From positions 147,500-211,499 of the forward strand of contig NZ_JANHDO010000005.1 of assembly GCF_024494575.1 (NCBI RefSeq): a DNA stretch of 64,000 nucleotides, read 5' to 3'. Numbering within the stretch: position 1 is the stretch's first letter; each line of letters starts with the position of its first letter. Of this stretch, positions 9,345 through 18,226 are shown one piece after another. The DNA comes from Halorubrum salinum (GTDB lineage: Archaea > Halobacteriota > Halobacteria > Halobacteriales > Haloferacaceae). The translations under genes and the position numbers were made by a program. The notes below the pieces were generated by a model that was given only the letters and a program-made list of their open reading frames with translations, did no database searches and was not told the origin of the DNA.

Positions 9345-11408
9345 ATGTCTGCTAAACCTACATCTACAGCGATAGAATCGTACCGAAAGTCCGTTGATCC
9401 GAATTGCTACCAGACAATCTGTGAAGCATTTGTGAGCGACAGGCCAGGACTGGTTGATGCCCTGCCGGCGATGGGCAAAAGTCGTGGTATACCTCTTTGG
9501 GAGACCGATACCGGAGAACCGATTACGATCTACACCCTCAGACACGACCTGTATCGTCAGTACGAAGAGTCGTGTGAGGAACTTAACCAGCGATACGCGC
9601 GTATTCCGTCACAGCGAGCCGACTGTCCACTTGGAGAACAGTATAAGAATACCCACGGTAAGTCTCGTCATCCAGAAGCGGACGAGTGGGACGACAAGGT
9701 TGAAGAGGTCTACGAACGGCTCGAAAGTTTCACCGCAGTACATGAGCACTTCGGGGATCAGCTTCCGTGCCAATCCGATGGTCCGTGTCCTTACGTCCAA
9801 AGCCGCGAGGGGTTCCACCGGATGCTGGACGAGATCGAGAAGGGAAATGCGGAACCATATGACGTGATCATCGGTAACTATCTCCACTCGTTTACACCGT
9901 ACACCGAGACGATCCAGAAGTCGGACGGAAAAGAAATAACGATCCAGAAACCTGGCCGGTATCACAAGGATCGGTACGTCGTCTTCGACGAATTCCCCGG
10001 AGAGGATGCCGTTCGGAAAATCGGCGGAGAGACTGTTCAAGAGAGTATTACGGCATATCTCCAGACAGAACCCGATCTCCCGTTCAAGAACTATGCCGAT
10101 CTAAACGAGAGGAAAGACGATCCGGAGATCCAGTCTGAGATTAGCAAGTGGCGATCGTCACAGGGAAAGAACCGCTCGTTCTGGTCAAGCCGTTTTAATG
10201 GTCGAGGTAACGCGGTAGCCGAAGCACCCTTGCTAACTGAACTGGCGCTTTCTGCCAAGCCACTTCCAGTCAACAGATACGGTCGTGCTGAGGTCGGCCG
10301 GGACACCATAGGGGTAATGAACGGTGGAAACGGCTCTGTGTGGCTTCTGACTCGGCCACCGGTTACGAACGCTCGGGGAGTCATTGCTCTCGATGGAACG
10401 CCGACGCTTGAGCTATGGGACCTTCTGCTGCCCGGTATCGAACATCACCCGGTACTCCCGACTGAGGAGTACAAAAACGAATATATCCGCGATCAACTTG
10501 GCTTACGATTCATCCGGACGAGTGCCTACGTCAAGCCCTACGCATCAGGGGAAGAGTTCGACCCCGATAAGCCGAGCAATCAGATCCACAGTATGAACGA
10601 GGCTACAGTAAGAGATGTGCTCGCGTTCAAATGGATGATCGGCTCACACGGGAGCGACGACCCGCCCTCACTAATCAGCACCAAGGCCGTCAACGAAGCT
10701 TACGGGCGTGCCGGCTTCTTGAATGAGGTCGACCAATACGAGCACTACAACAACCTAATCGGGACGAACGCACTCGGTCGCTCCCGGTTCGGGATCGTAT
10801 CCGGCTGTAACTACCCCGGCGACGAAGTTGTCAAAATGTGGGCGGCGCTTTGCGGTGTTGGAGTTGAAGCTGTGACTAACGACGATGGAGAGCGTCTCTC
10901 AGGACGGAATCTAAGTTTCGGAACCGCAGGCGAACCGTTTCTCCACGCAGTCCGTGAAAACGTTGTTCTCCAAGCTGCGATGCGCTATGGTCGACAACCA
11001 GACGAGAACGGAAATCGCGGAGCGACTGTGTTCGTTCACACTTCGGCACTCCCGGAGTGGGTCGAATACGATGATCGGTTGATTAGTCCTAAACTGTGGG
11101 TGAACAGCGATGGACTGACCGATGTTCTTCGTGTACTTCGGGAGTACGGAGACGAAACTACAGAGTGGACCGCAAGAGAGGTTCAGGAGGTCTTAGAGAC
11201 GATCCATGGCGAGGAGGATGCCATCTGCGTGGAAACAGCACGCCGTAACCTGAATGGTCTCTCCGAGGATGGAATCGTGACAGGAGAAAAACGGACAGGA
11301 AAAGGCTCGGGCCGAGGCCGTCCATGGCGGTATACCCCCGAGAACCTTTCCGAGCTGATTGAGTTCGGTCCGGGCTATGTAGTTCCTCCGCGGGAGACTG
11401 CTATGTGA
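9345..11408 (+). CDS. SF2-helicase-like ATPase, probable replication protein of the element
   Basis: A 687-residue protein with a Walker A-like motif LPAMGKS (40-46), a Walker B/DExx-like motif VVFDEFPGE (Asp215-Glu216), a GTP-containing block ALDGTPTLELW that resembles helicase motif III, and QAAMRYGR (543-550), a good match for motif VI with its arginine finger. The last 100 or so residues read as a winged-helix domain (VQEVLETIHGEEDAICVETARRNLNGL). This order fits an SF2 helicase fused to a DNA-binding domain. It follows the zinc-ribbon gene by 2 bp and lies downstream of direct repeats, so it is the best candidate for a replication initiator or helicase. No primase or polymerase motif is seen. 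Confidence 0.7.
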   Translation: MSAKPTSTAIESYRKSVDPNCYQTICEAFVSDRPGLVDALPAMGKSRGIPLWETDTGEPITIYTLRHDLYRQYEESCEELNQRYARIPSQRADCPLGEQYKNTHGKSRHPEADEWDDKVEEVYERLESFTAVHEHFGDQLPCQSDGPCPYVQSREGFHRMLDEIEKGNAEPYDVIIGNYLHSFTPYTETIQKSDGKEITIQKPGRYHKDRYVVFDEFPGEDAVRKIGGETVQESITAYLQTEPDLPFKNYADLNERKDDPEIQSEISKWRSSQGKNRSFWSSRFNGRGNAVAEAPLLTELALSAKPLPVNRYGRAEVGRDTIGVMNGGNGSVWLLTRPPVTNARGVIALDGTPTLELWDLLLPGIEHHPVLPTEEYKNEYIRDQLGLRFIRTSAYVKPYASGEEFDPDKPSNQIHSMNEATVRDVLAFKWMIGSHGSDDPPSLISTKAVNEAYGRAGFLNEVDQYEHYNNLIGTNALGRSRFGIVSGCNYPGDEVVKMWAALCGVGVEAVTNDDGERLSGRNLSFGTAGEPFLHAVRENVVLQAAMRYGRQPDENGNRGATVFVHTSALPEWVEYDDRLISPKLWVNSDGLTDVLRVLREYGDETTEWTAREVQEVLETIHGEEDAICVETARRNLNGLSEDGIVTGEKRTGKGSGRGRPWRYTPENLSELIEFGPGYVVPPRETAM

Positions 11409-12215
11409 GGTCATTCATCGGGCATGCCACACTCTAATATGAGTGTGATGTGTCCGGAAAGAGAGCCAACATTGCGAGAGAACCGCCGCCCACAATATCA
11501 GCGACCGCTGCTTACTGCGAGCTAACTCAGGGAACGCTCATAAGGAAATACACAATCCACCTTCTGAGCCCTGTCTGTACCTTTCCGAGGGGCCTATAGA
11601 GGTATCTCAAAAATTCAAAAATATCTGCGGGGTAACACTCTCTATACCTGTAGAGGGAATTGACGGTGTAGCAACCGACCGGGCCTTACCTCGCGCGCAG
11701 AATTCTGGTGGGTCGACGCCGGCCGACGGTGGGAGCGACGGGACCCCGAACCCACGGCGGAGCCCGACAGAGACAGGGGGATATGCGGGCGGTTCCTTCA
11801 CCGGTCGGACTCCACGACGGGGACAACGGACCAGACCCCGGATCGGCAAGCCCCTAACACGTCGACTACGAGCCCGGCAGACCCCGGACCCGGATCCGTC
11901 CATGCAAGCCGTTTCGAGCCTTTGGTATAGGCGGTTTTTCGCCATGAAAAGTTAGTACCAGACCTTCGGCCGGAACCCTACCGGACCCCAAATGGATCCC
12001 CGTCGACGGCGAGCCACGATAGGACCTGTGAGGAGAGCCCAAGGCGGATCCGAGGGGGCGATAGAACGCCGCCGACCCCGCCGGCCGCTTTCTTCGCTCG
12101 TAGGCTCTCGGTGAGTCCCGTGGTGAGCTTTGGGACGGGAACAGGACCCCATCTACGGTCTGTTGCTTGGAGCCCGTAGGGAGCATCCTCGGCCGCCTGA
12201 GGCGACCCTGTTCGG
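11409..12215. other. ORF-free 0.8-kb stretch inside the element
   Basis: No convincing gene is found on either strand. Minus-strand frames at 11607-11945 and 11866-12243 are proline- and arginine-rich and lack the acidic composition of haloarchaeal proteins. The first 90 bp contain a repeat shared with 17743-17809. The base composition switches from AT-rich to GC-rich within this stretch, so it may be the junction of two modules, a decayed gene or a non-coding RNA region. Confidence 0.5.
11428..11495. repeat. Dispersed element repeat, copy A, with a 7-bp-arm palindrome
   Basis: CACACTC-TAATAT-GAGTGTG (11428-11447) is a perfect inverted repeat with a 6-bp AT spacer. It is followed by TGTCCGG, GAGAGC, ACATTGCGA and AGAACCGCCGCC blocks that recur in the same order at 17743-17809. 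The last block, AGAACCGCCGCCCAC, also occurs at 8713-8727 just before the direct-repeat array. It lies 20 bp after the helicase-like gene. Confidence 0.7.
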
Positions 12216-12461
12216 TCACTCGTCGTCGCCCGAAACCCACCAAACCACCGCTCGACTTCCGACCTTCTTTTTGTGAATACGACCCTCCTCGGCGAGTTCG
12301 TTCAGCTTGTTCAAGGCCGTCCGGCGTACGATCCCGAGTTCATCCGCTACCTCGGTCGCAGTCCGGGGCTCCGTGTCGGTGAACAGCGCCAAGACGTCTT
12401 CGGGAGTGACGGTCTCGGCATAGGTCCCGTCGTCCGAACGCTCGCGATTGTCGGCAGTCAT
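12216..12461 (-). CDS. Winged-helix DNA-binding regulator
   Basis: An 81-residue protein consisting almost entirely of a winged helix-turn-helix: the TPEDVLALFTDTEP lead, the helix pair TATEVADELGIVRRTALNKLNELAEEG and the wing RIHKKKVGSRAVVWWV. It should bind DNA as a dimer in the cytoplasm. It is divergent from the SWIM gene, with a perfect 10-bp palindrome in the 172-bp gap, so it probably controls one or both of these genes and perhaps the restriction-modification gene beyond. Small regulators of this type are common on haloarchaeal plasmids. The target is inferred. Confidence 0.82.
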   Translation of the reverse strand: MTADNRERSDDGTYAETVTPEDVLALFTDTEPRTATEVADELGIVRRTALNKLNELAEEGRIHKKKVGSRAVVWWVSGDDE

Positions 12462-12537
12462 ACCGGGCGGTTCTATCCGAATCCAGATAGCTGTTTCCAG
12501 TTCCTTCGAGGGTAACCGATACAGCTATATCCTATTC

Positions 12538-12547
12538 CTACGTAGGT
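12538..12547. promoter_or_regulatory. Palindromic candidate operator
   Basis: CCTACGTAGG is a perfect 10-bp palindrome in the gap between the divergent winged-helix and SWIM genes, next to an AT-rich CTATATCCTATT stretch that could be a TATA region. It is a natural candidate site for the winged-helix protein. Confidence 0.4.
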
Positions 12548-12633
12548 AGTGGTAAGAAGGACCCATCCCTCGGGGCGTATCGGAAACGCCCGGCGGTAGT
12601 GACGCCGGACGGTGGCCTTCTTGGGGAAGACCA

Positions 12634-13068
12634 ATGGCAACTACAAGCCGAACCGGAGAAAAGCGTACCGCTGTCGAATACCTTGATTACACCTCGCGAA
12701 CCCTTCGCCGAGTCGAGTGGGAGTCATGGGAGTTCACCGTGACCGGCCCGCACCTGATCGAAGTCACGAACGCGAGCTACGGCTACCTCAAAGACGATCA
12801 TTCGTACACGGTCGGCGTGGAGGTGCGGGACGGCGTCGCAGTTCCAGCCGAGTGCGAGTGCCCGGCCGACGTTCATCACGACTCGGACTGTAAGCACAAG
12901 ACCGCACTCGCGATCGTCGGGGGCCCGACCGTCCTGAACGCGGCCGTGGACTTCGAGGGCTCAAGCCCGGCCCTCGGCGTCGCCACCGACGGCGGGTGCA
13001 AGTGTGACGGCGACCGGCTCCCGTGTTTTGACTGCTACTCCGTCGGCCGGCGCGAATTCCCCGAGTAG
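12634..13068 (+). CDS. SWIM zinc-finger protein
   Basis: A 144-residue protein with the SWIM signature C-x-C-xn-C-x-H at Cys74, Cys76, Cys86 and His88 (ECECPADVHHDSDCKH). SWIM domains bind zinc and take part in DNA or protein contacts. A second cysteine set (GGCKCDGDRLPCFDCYS, near residues 115-133) may hold another metal. No enzymatic domain is present. It is encoded 137 bp upstream of the restriction-modification enzyme on the same strand, so the two may be transcribed together. Genes of this kind are frequent on haloarchaeal plasmids, with no defined function that I know of. Confidence 0.8.
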   Translation: MATTSRTGEKRTAVEYLDYTSRTLRRVEWESWEFTVTGPHLIEVTNASYGYLKDDHSYTVGVEVRDGVAVPAECECPADVHHDSDCKHKTALAIVGGPTVLNAAVDFEGSSPALGVATDGGCKCDGDRLPCFDCYSVGRREFPE

Positions 13069-13205
13069 GCGGGAACCCCGCCGCCTGCGATCCTTTGCTC
13101 GGCATATCCGAACGCCAGAACGGACTATTCTCGCCGGGGTTCTATCGCGATCGAGTACCCAAGTAGTCAGCAATCATTAAGGAACACCGGTCGACACAAG
13201 AGGCT

Positions 13206-16200
13206 ATGCCCGACGCCGCCGCCGTCTCCGAGTCTCTCCACGCCGTCAGTACCCTCTCGGCGGGGGACATGAGTGAGCGCGACGTGGAGAACTTGTTTCT
13301 CGAAACCGGCTTCTACGATGCTCTTGGTTTCGAGGGAACCGGCACCGATCTCCGAAGCGAGTTCACCCTTCCCGACGATCGCCGCCCTGACTACATCACG
13401 CTGGACTCGAACGAGGCCGTCACGACCGTATACGAATTCAAGACCACCGGCGAGTCCCTCCCGCAACACAGGTCACAGCTGTTCGGTTACATGGACTTCC
13501 TCCGGGCGGAACACGGAGTTCTGACGAACGGCGAGGAACTGCGCCTCTACCGACGTGGGGAGGACCGCCCCCGACTCGTCGTTTCTCTCGACGCCGTCAC
13601 CGACTCGGACGCCCGCGACCTCGCAAGCGCGCTCCAGAAACGCGAGTTCGACCTCACCGATCCCGACGACGTGAACAACTTTCTCGGGAACCTCGATCCG
13701 ATTCCCTTGAATCAGCAGGCCGAACTCGGGCAGGAACACTTCTTCGACACGTTCCGGCTTGAGGAGGGCAGCCCGTTCGCCGACCTCGTTACGGGCATGA
13801 TGGACCTCCTCGAAGAACTCCGTGACGAACAGGAAGCCAAGTTCGTGAAGGGGGCGTACGACTTTTGGGAGGCGACATACGCGAGCGAGCCCGACGAGGT
13901 GCCAGATTCGTGGGAGCCGTTCATCGGCGGGAACCAGTCGCTCCGGGACTTCATGTTCTGTCTCGAAAGCGGACACGCACTTCTCGCCCGTCTCCTCCTC
14001 GCGAAGGCCACCGAGGATCACGACTTCTTCGCCGGCACCCCGTACGGGGGGATGGACGACTACTTCCGCGGACTCCAAGGGTTCGGCCGGACGATCAATC
14101 TCGACGCGTTCCCTGTCGCCGCGGACAATCTCATTGACGACATGTCGGATCAGCTCGTTGAGGGGCTGTTTCAGGACGACATTTTCGTGTGGTGGACGGA
14201 CGGCTACGCCGAGGAACTGTCTCGGGGGCACGAGACGGGTGCGAGCCAGTTCGAGGAAGTCGCCAAGGAGGCCGGCGGGGTGGACCGGATCAGCGACGCG
14301 ACCCGAGACCGATTCAGCCGGGCGGTAGCGGAGGTGTTCTTCAACGTACTTCGGTTCGACTTCGGGGACGTTGAGGGGGACCTCCTTGGGGACCTGTATC
14401 AGCGATACTTCGACCCGGAGACGCGGAAGGCCCTCGGAGAGTTCTACACGCCGCAACCGGTGATCGACTACATCATGGACGGCGTCGGCTACGAGCGGGG
14501 AGTCTCAAACGAGCGACTCATTGATCCAGCCTGTGGCTCCGGGACGTTCCTCGTGGAAGCCGTCGAGCGGTACATCGCGGACGTGGAGCAGTACGAGGAG
14601 GACCCGGATTGGAAAGACCACCTACAGGACCTATGTACCCGCCCGCGCGTGGTCGGGCTCGACATACACCCCTTCGCCGTTCTCATGGCGCAGATTCGGT
14701 TTGTCGTGGCAGTTCTCCCCGCGTATCGGAAGGCAAAACAGGAACATCCGGAATACACGATCCGCCGTCTACCCATTTACCGGACCGACACTCTACGGAA
14801 CGAGCGGGAACTAACCGGGACCGACCTCGGTGACGACGGCTCCCGGCAGATGACCTTCGACGCGATGGTCGACGATGAGAAAGACGTGCGGATCCCGGTC
14901 CCGCTCCCAGTCGAAGTGGACGAGGACGAGGTGGATGAGACCGAGGACGGCTTTTTGGTGCGACGCGTTCGGATGCCGCTGTTCGACACCCTCCAAGTTC
15001 AGACGGGCGTGAGCAACTTCGGGGAGTACTTCGCCGCGTTACAGGGCGTTCTCGACACGGTGAAGGACCACATGGCGCTCGCGGAGGAGTTCGGCGGGGA
15101 CTTCGACTGGACCTACCAGAGCGGGCTTGAGGAGCGTATCCACCACCACACCAAGCGCGAGTACGACGGCGTCGAGGAGTTCTTCGCCCCGTACGTGAAC
15201 GACATGCTGGAGAACGTCCGGTATCTCAAGGAGGAACACAACGACGGGCGGCTGTTCAAGATGTTCGAGGACACGGTGCTGGCACTCGTCGTCAAGAACT
15301 ACATGGAATACGACTACGTGGTGGGGAATCCACCGTACGTCCGTATCCAGAACCTCCCGGACAGTCAGAAGGCGATGATGGACACGCTGTACGACGCGAC
15401 AACCGGGAACTACGACATATACTGCCCATTCTACGAGCGCGGTCTCGACTGGCTCGCGGAGGGCACGGGGAAGCTCGGATTCATCACGCCGAACCAGTTC
15501 ATGGTCACGGACTACGGGGAGGGGCTTCGGCGCGTTCTCCTCGAAGACAGCCAGATCGAGGAGGTGTACGACTTCCGGGACTCGGGCGTGTTCGAGGACG
15601 CCACCAACTACCCCGCGGTCGTGATCCTCGAAGACGAGCCCGACCGAGCGGCGCGCGAAGACAACGAAATTCGGTGCGTCCGGGTGAAGGCGAACACGGA
15701 CGGAGAGGACGACCGAGAACTGGACGAGGAGATTGTGACTTCGGTGCGAGAGAACCGCGGCTCCCCGGGCTATTCTGACGAGTTCATCGACGTGTTCGAC
15801 TACCCACAATCGAAGCTCTCGGGAGACGAGTATTGGGCGTTGATGCCTCCCGAGGAGCTACAGGTCTTCGAGAAGCTGGAGAGGCAGGCACCAGCGACGA
15901 TTGGGGACGTGACTGACGCCGTTTTTCAGGGAATCCGAACCAGCGCGAACAAGATCTATGTGGTGGATGTGCTGGATGCCGACAGAATTGAATCGGATGA
16001 TACTGACGGGGTAGTGACCGTAGTCCCGATCGGAGAGTCACAGGAGTACGAGATCGAGACCGACCTACTTCGCCCGTTCTTGGAAGGAGACGAAGTGAAA
16101 CGATGGCGAGGCGATTGGGGCGGACTCCATGTCGTTCACCCGTACTATGCCGAGGAGACAGACAGCGGCGAAGTTGAGGCCGGGTTGTACTCGCAAGAGT

Positions 16201-17117
16201 ATTTAAGCGAGAACCTTCCGAAAACGTGGCAGTTCTTCCTCGAACATCGAGACGCGCTTGAGGCCCGAGAGAGCGGTCGAAAAGAAGGTAAGGACGACTG
16301 GTACGGCTACATCTATCCGAAGAACCTCGGGAAATTCGAGGCACCCAAGATCATCCAAGCACACATCGCTACCGATGCGACATTTATGATCGACGAGCCG
16401 GGGACTTGGTATTTCACGACCGCGTATGGAGTCCTCTTAGATCCCGACCACCGAAGCCTCACCGAGGAGATCACATGCCAGCTCAACTCGAAAGCCCTCG
16501 ACTTCTATTTCAAGCACATCACGACGGTCAAGATGGGCGGATACTACGAGTATAGATCGCAGTACGTCGAGAAGCTCCCCTGTGTCACCGAGGACACGGC
16601 GGGCGTCTTCGGATCGATGCGCGGGACGGCAGGAGAGATCGTAGACACCATCGACCTCGATAGCCGGACCGACCGCTTCCCGGAGGCATACCTCGGCGAC
16701 TACGACGGTGAACTCGACTACATCAATTACGAGTGGCAGACCCGGCGGTACCCGGTCAATGCCGAAATTCAGGGGGACATGGACGGCGACTTTACCGTAC
16801 AGGCGGGGCGTTCTGACGAGATCAACGACCCGGCGATGTACTCCGATGATCGAGACGCTCGCAAGCGCCGCGCTGAGTACGTTCACGCCGCCGTAGACGG
16901 TCGGAGCGTCAAGAGCAGCGAGGAAACGACCATTCCCATTCCCCGGAGCGATGATGGCGTGGTGGAACTACTGGAGCGTCTGGAGACGGATCGTACCGAG
17001 GTCGAGGAGACGAACATAGCCGAACTCGAAGCCGAGATCGATGATGCGGTGTACGATCTGTTCGACCTAACTGCGGAAGAACGCGCCGTCGTGGAAGACT
17101 ACCTCGACGTGTTCTAA
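13206..17117 (+). CDS. Single-chain type IIG-like restriction-modification enzyme
   Basis: A 1303-residue protein that appears to combine cutting, methylating and target recognition. The N-terminal domain has a PD-(D/E)xK nuclease pattern: Pro61-Asp62, then Glu77-x-Lys79 (VYEFKTTGE). The middle holds an N6-adenine methyltransferase with the S-adenosylmethionine motif DPACGSGTF starting at 440 and the catalytic NPPY at 708-711. A long C-terminal part (about 850-1200) with a GIRTSANKIYVVD-type block resembles a target-recognition domain, and a coiled stretch closes the chain. This order is that of type IIG (Eco57I/MmeI-like) enzymes. A PglX-type BREX methylase was considered, but no other BREX gene is nearby and PglX lacks the N-terminal nuclease. 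The reading frame is intact. Confidence 0.85.
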   Translation: MPDAAAVSESLHAVSTLSAGDMSERDVENLFLETGFYDALGFEGTGTDLRSEFTLPDDRRPDYITLDSNEAVTTVYEFKTTGESLPQHRSQLFGYMDFLRAEHGVLTNGEELRLYRRGEDRPRLVVSLDAVTDSDARDLASALQKREFDLTDPDDVNNFLGNLDPIPLNQQAELGQEHFFDTFRLEEGSPFADLVTGMMDLLEELRDEQEAKFVKGAYDFWEATYASEPDEVPDSWEPFIGGNQSLRDFMFCLESGHALLARLLLAKATEDHDFFAGTPYGGMDDYFRGLQGFGRTINLDAFPVAADNLIDDMSDQLVEGLFQDDIFVWWTDGYAEELSRGHETGASQFEEVAKEAGGVDRISDATRDRFSRAVAEVFFNVLRFDFGDVEGDLLGDLYQRYFDPETRKALGEFYTPQPVIDYIMDGVGYERGVSNERLIDPACGSGTFLVEAVERYIADVEQYEEDPDWKDHLQDLCTRPRVVGLDIHPFAVLMAQIRFVVAVLPAYRKAKQEHPEYTIRRLPIYRTDTLRNERELTGTDLGDDGSRQMTFDAMVDDEKDVRIPVPLPVEVDEDEVDETEDGFLVRRVRMPLFDTLQVQTGVSNFGEYFAALQGVLDTVKDHMALAEEFGGDFDWTYQSGLEERIHHHTKREYDGVEEFFAPYVNDMLENVRYLKEEHNDGRLFKMFEDTVLALVVKNYMEYDYVVGNPPYVRIQNLPDSQKAMMDTLYDATTGNYDIYCPFYERGLDWLAEGTGKLGFITPNQFMVTDYGEGLRRVLLEDSQIEEVYDFRDSGVFEDATNYPAVVILEDEPDRAAREDNEIRCVRVKANTDGEDDRELDEEIVTSVRENRGSPGYSDEFIDVFDYPQSKLSGDEYWALMPPEELQVFEKLERQAPATIGDVTDAVFQGIRTSANKIYVVDVLDADRIESDDTDGVVTVVPIGESQEYEIETDLLRPFLEGDEVKRWRGDWGGLHVVHPYYAEETDSGEVEAGLYSQEYLSENLPKTWQFFLEHRDALEARESGRKEGKDDWYGYIYPKNLGKFEAPKIIQAHIATDATFMIDEPGTWYFTTAYGVLLDPDHRSLTEEITCQLNSKALDFYFKHITTVKMGGYYEYRSQYVEKLPCVTEDTAGVFGSMRGTAGEIVDTIDLDSRTDRFPEAYLGDYDGELDYINYEWQTRRYPVNAEIQGDMDGDFTVQAGRSDEINDPAMYSDDRDARKRRAEYVHAAVDGRSVKSSEETTIPIPRSDDGVVELLERLETDRTEVEETNIAELEAEIDDAVYDLFDLTAEERAVVEDYLDVF

Positions 17118-17189
17118 TAGACACCGTCTCGGGTTTAGACAATATCCGGTCCGAAAGAACATCGGGGAACAGACACTACGCGCGTTGAC

Positions 17190-17534
17190 TCAATCCCACT
17201 TTCCGGTGTACTGAACTTCAAAAGCAAAATTCCTAACTAAACGCTCAACCTCTCGTTGTTTTTGCTCGGCGCTTAGGTTCAGCTCTAAGTAATATCCGTT
17301 AACGAGTTCACGAGGTTGTTTCATTTTCCTCTCTCCATGAGAAGTCTGATCATGTATGATTGGTCGCATTGTACCGGGGATATAGGGAAGGGGTTGAATT
17401 TTCGATTCCAAATTATACTCGCTTAGCAGGTGGTTTACGAGGTCTACGAAGGGATCGACTTGACGTGGCCCTTGGAACTCAATACGCACATCCCCTTCCT
17501 CGATAAGCCGTATTCCGTAGAGTTCCTGAGTCAT
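17190..17534 (-). CDS. Small orphan protein near the right end of the element
   Basis: A 114-residue protein of unknown function with AT-rich codon use. It begins MTQELYGIRLIEEGDVRIEF, suggesting a beta hairpin, and ends with a helical stretch NLSAEQKQREVERLVRNFAF. There is no cysteine cluster, membrane segment or recognisable motif. It converges with the restriction-modification gene, 72 bp away. A role connected to that enzyme, such as control or immunity, is possible but unsupported. Confidence 0.55.
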   Translation of the reverse strand: MTQELYGIRLIEEGDVRIEFQGPRQVDPFVDLVNHLLSEYNLESKIQPLPYIPGTMRPIIHDQTSHGERKMKQPRELVNGYYLELNLSAEQKQREVERLVRNFAFEVQYTGKWD

Positions 17535-18226
17535 ATATACCAGTTCGTGGAAGGCTCATATCAAACTACTTGACGACGTTTTGTAGCGAACACACTTCCA
17601 TGGCGAGTGTCACGGCGAAAATGTTCACAGCCATCTGTGCGCTCTGCTTAGCCGCCTTTCATTCCCCTACAATATTCAGCCCATCTGATCGAGGGTGTCC
17701 CGTCCGTCACTAACCGAGGCTGTATCTTTCTCCGAAGAAACTACACTCTCCAATATGTGTGATTTGTCCGGGGAGAGAGCGGACATTGCGATAGAACTGC
17801 CGCCGTCAACTTTTCTCCACCCTTGGACCAGCCCTACCCGAATCTACGCGGAATCGTATAGGGCCGCCGTAAAATTCGAGATCGACTCTCGCCCTAACTC
17901 TGTGTCACGCACACAAGTCGCCTGACCGAGTTCTAACCGGTCCCCCGTGGGTCGTGTGGTATCGTCGGGGACGTTCTATCGCAACGAGGGGCCGCGCGAG
18001 GCTGCCAGCGAACGGACCCGCGCCTGAAGATCATCCGGATTCGTTTCCTTTGCTTAGACTCCACCACGGCTCACCCGCGACCCCATTACCGAATCAAATG
18101 TTAACGGCAATCCCGTCCGCGAGACCGAATCAAATGGTAGTTATCAAGGTGCTCCTAAATGCGAAAAGACAAGTATGAGGCCCTCTAACGGTTACTCGTA
18201 CTCCCTCGCAGAACGAAGTGAAGCGA
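17535..18226. other. Gene-poor right end of the element
   Basis: No supported gene in about 690 bp. It contains copy B of the dispersed repeat and a short direct repeat (ACCGAATCAAATG near 18088 and 18121). Open frames here are short and of mixed composition. Confidence 0.5.
17743..17809. repeat. Dispersed element repeat, copy B
   Basis: Same order of blocks as 11428-11495: ACACTCT, AATATG, GTGTGAT, TGTCCGG, GAGAGC, ACATTGCGA, AGAAC-GCCGCC. The palindrome is less perfect here (ACAC facing GTGT). Two copies 6.3 kb apart, both outside genes, argue for a conserved functional site or a decayed small transposable unit. Confidence 0.7.

Noticed and set aside
11607..12243. Minus-strand frames in the ORF-free part of the element
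   Set aside because: They are basic and proline-rich, overlap each other in different frames and show no domain pattern.
13206..17117. PglX of a BREX system or DISARM methylase
   Set aside because: An N-terminal PD-(D/E)xK nuclease is present and no other BREX or DISARM genes are in the window.
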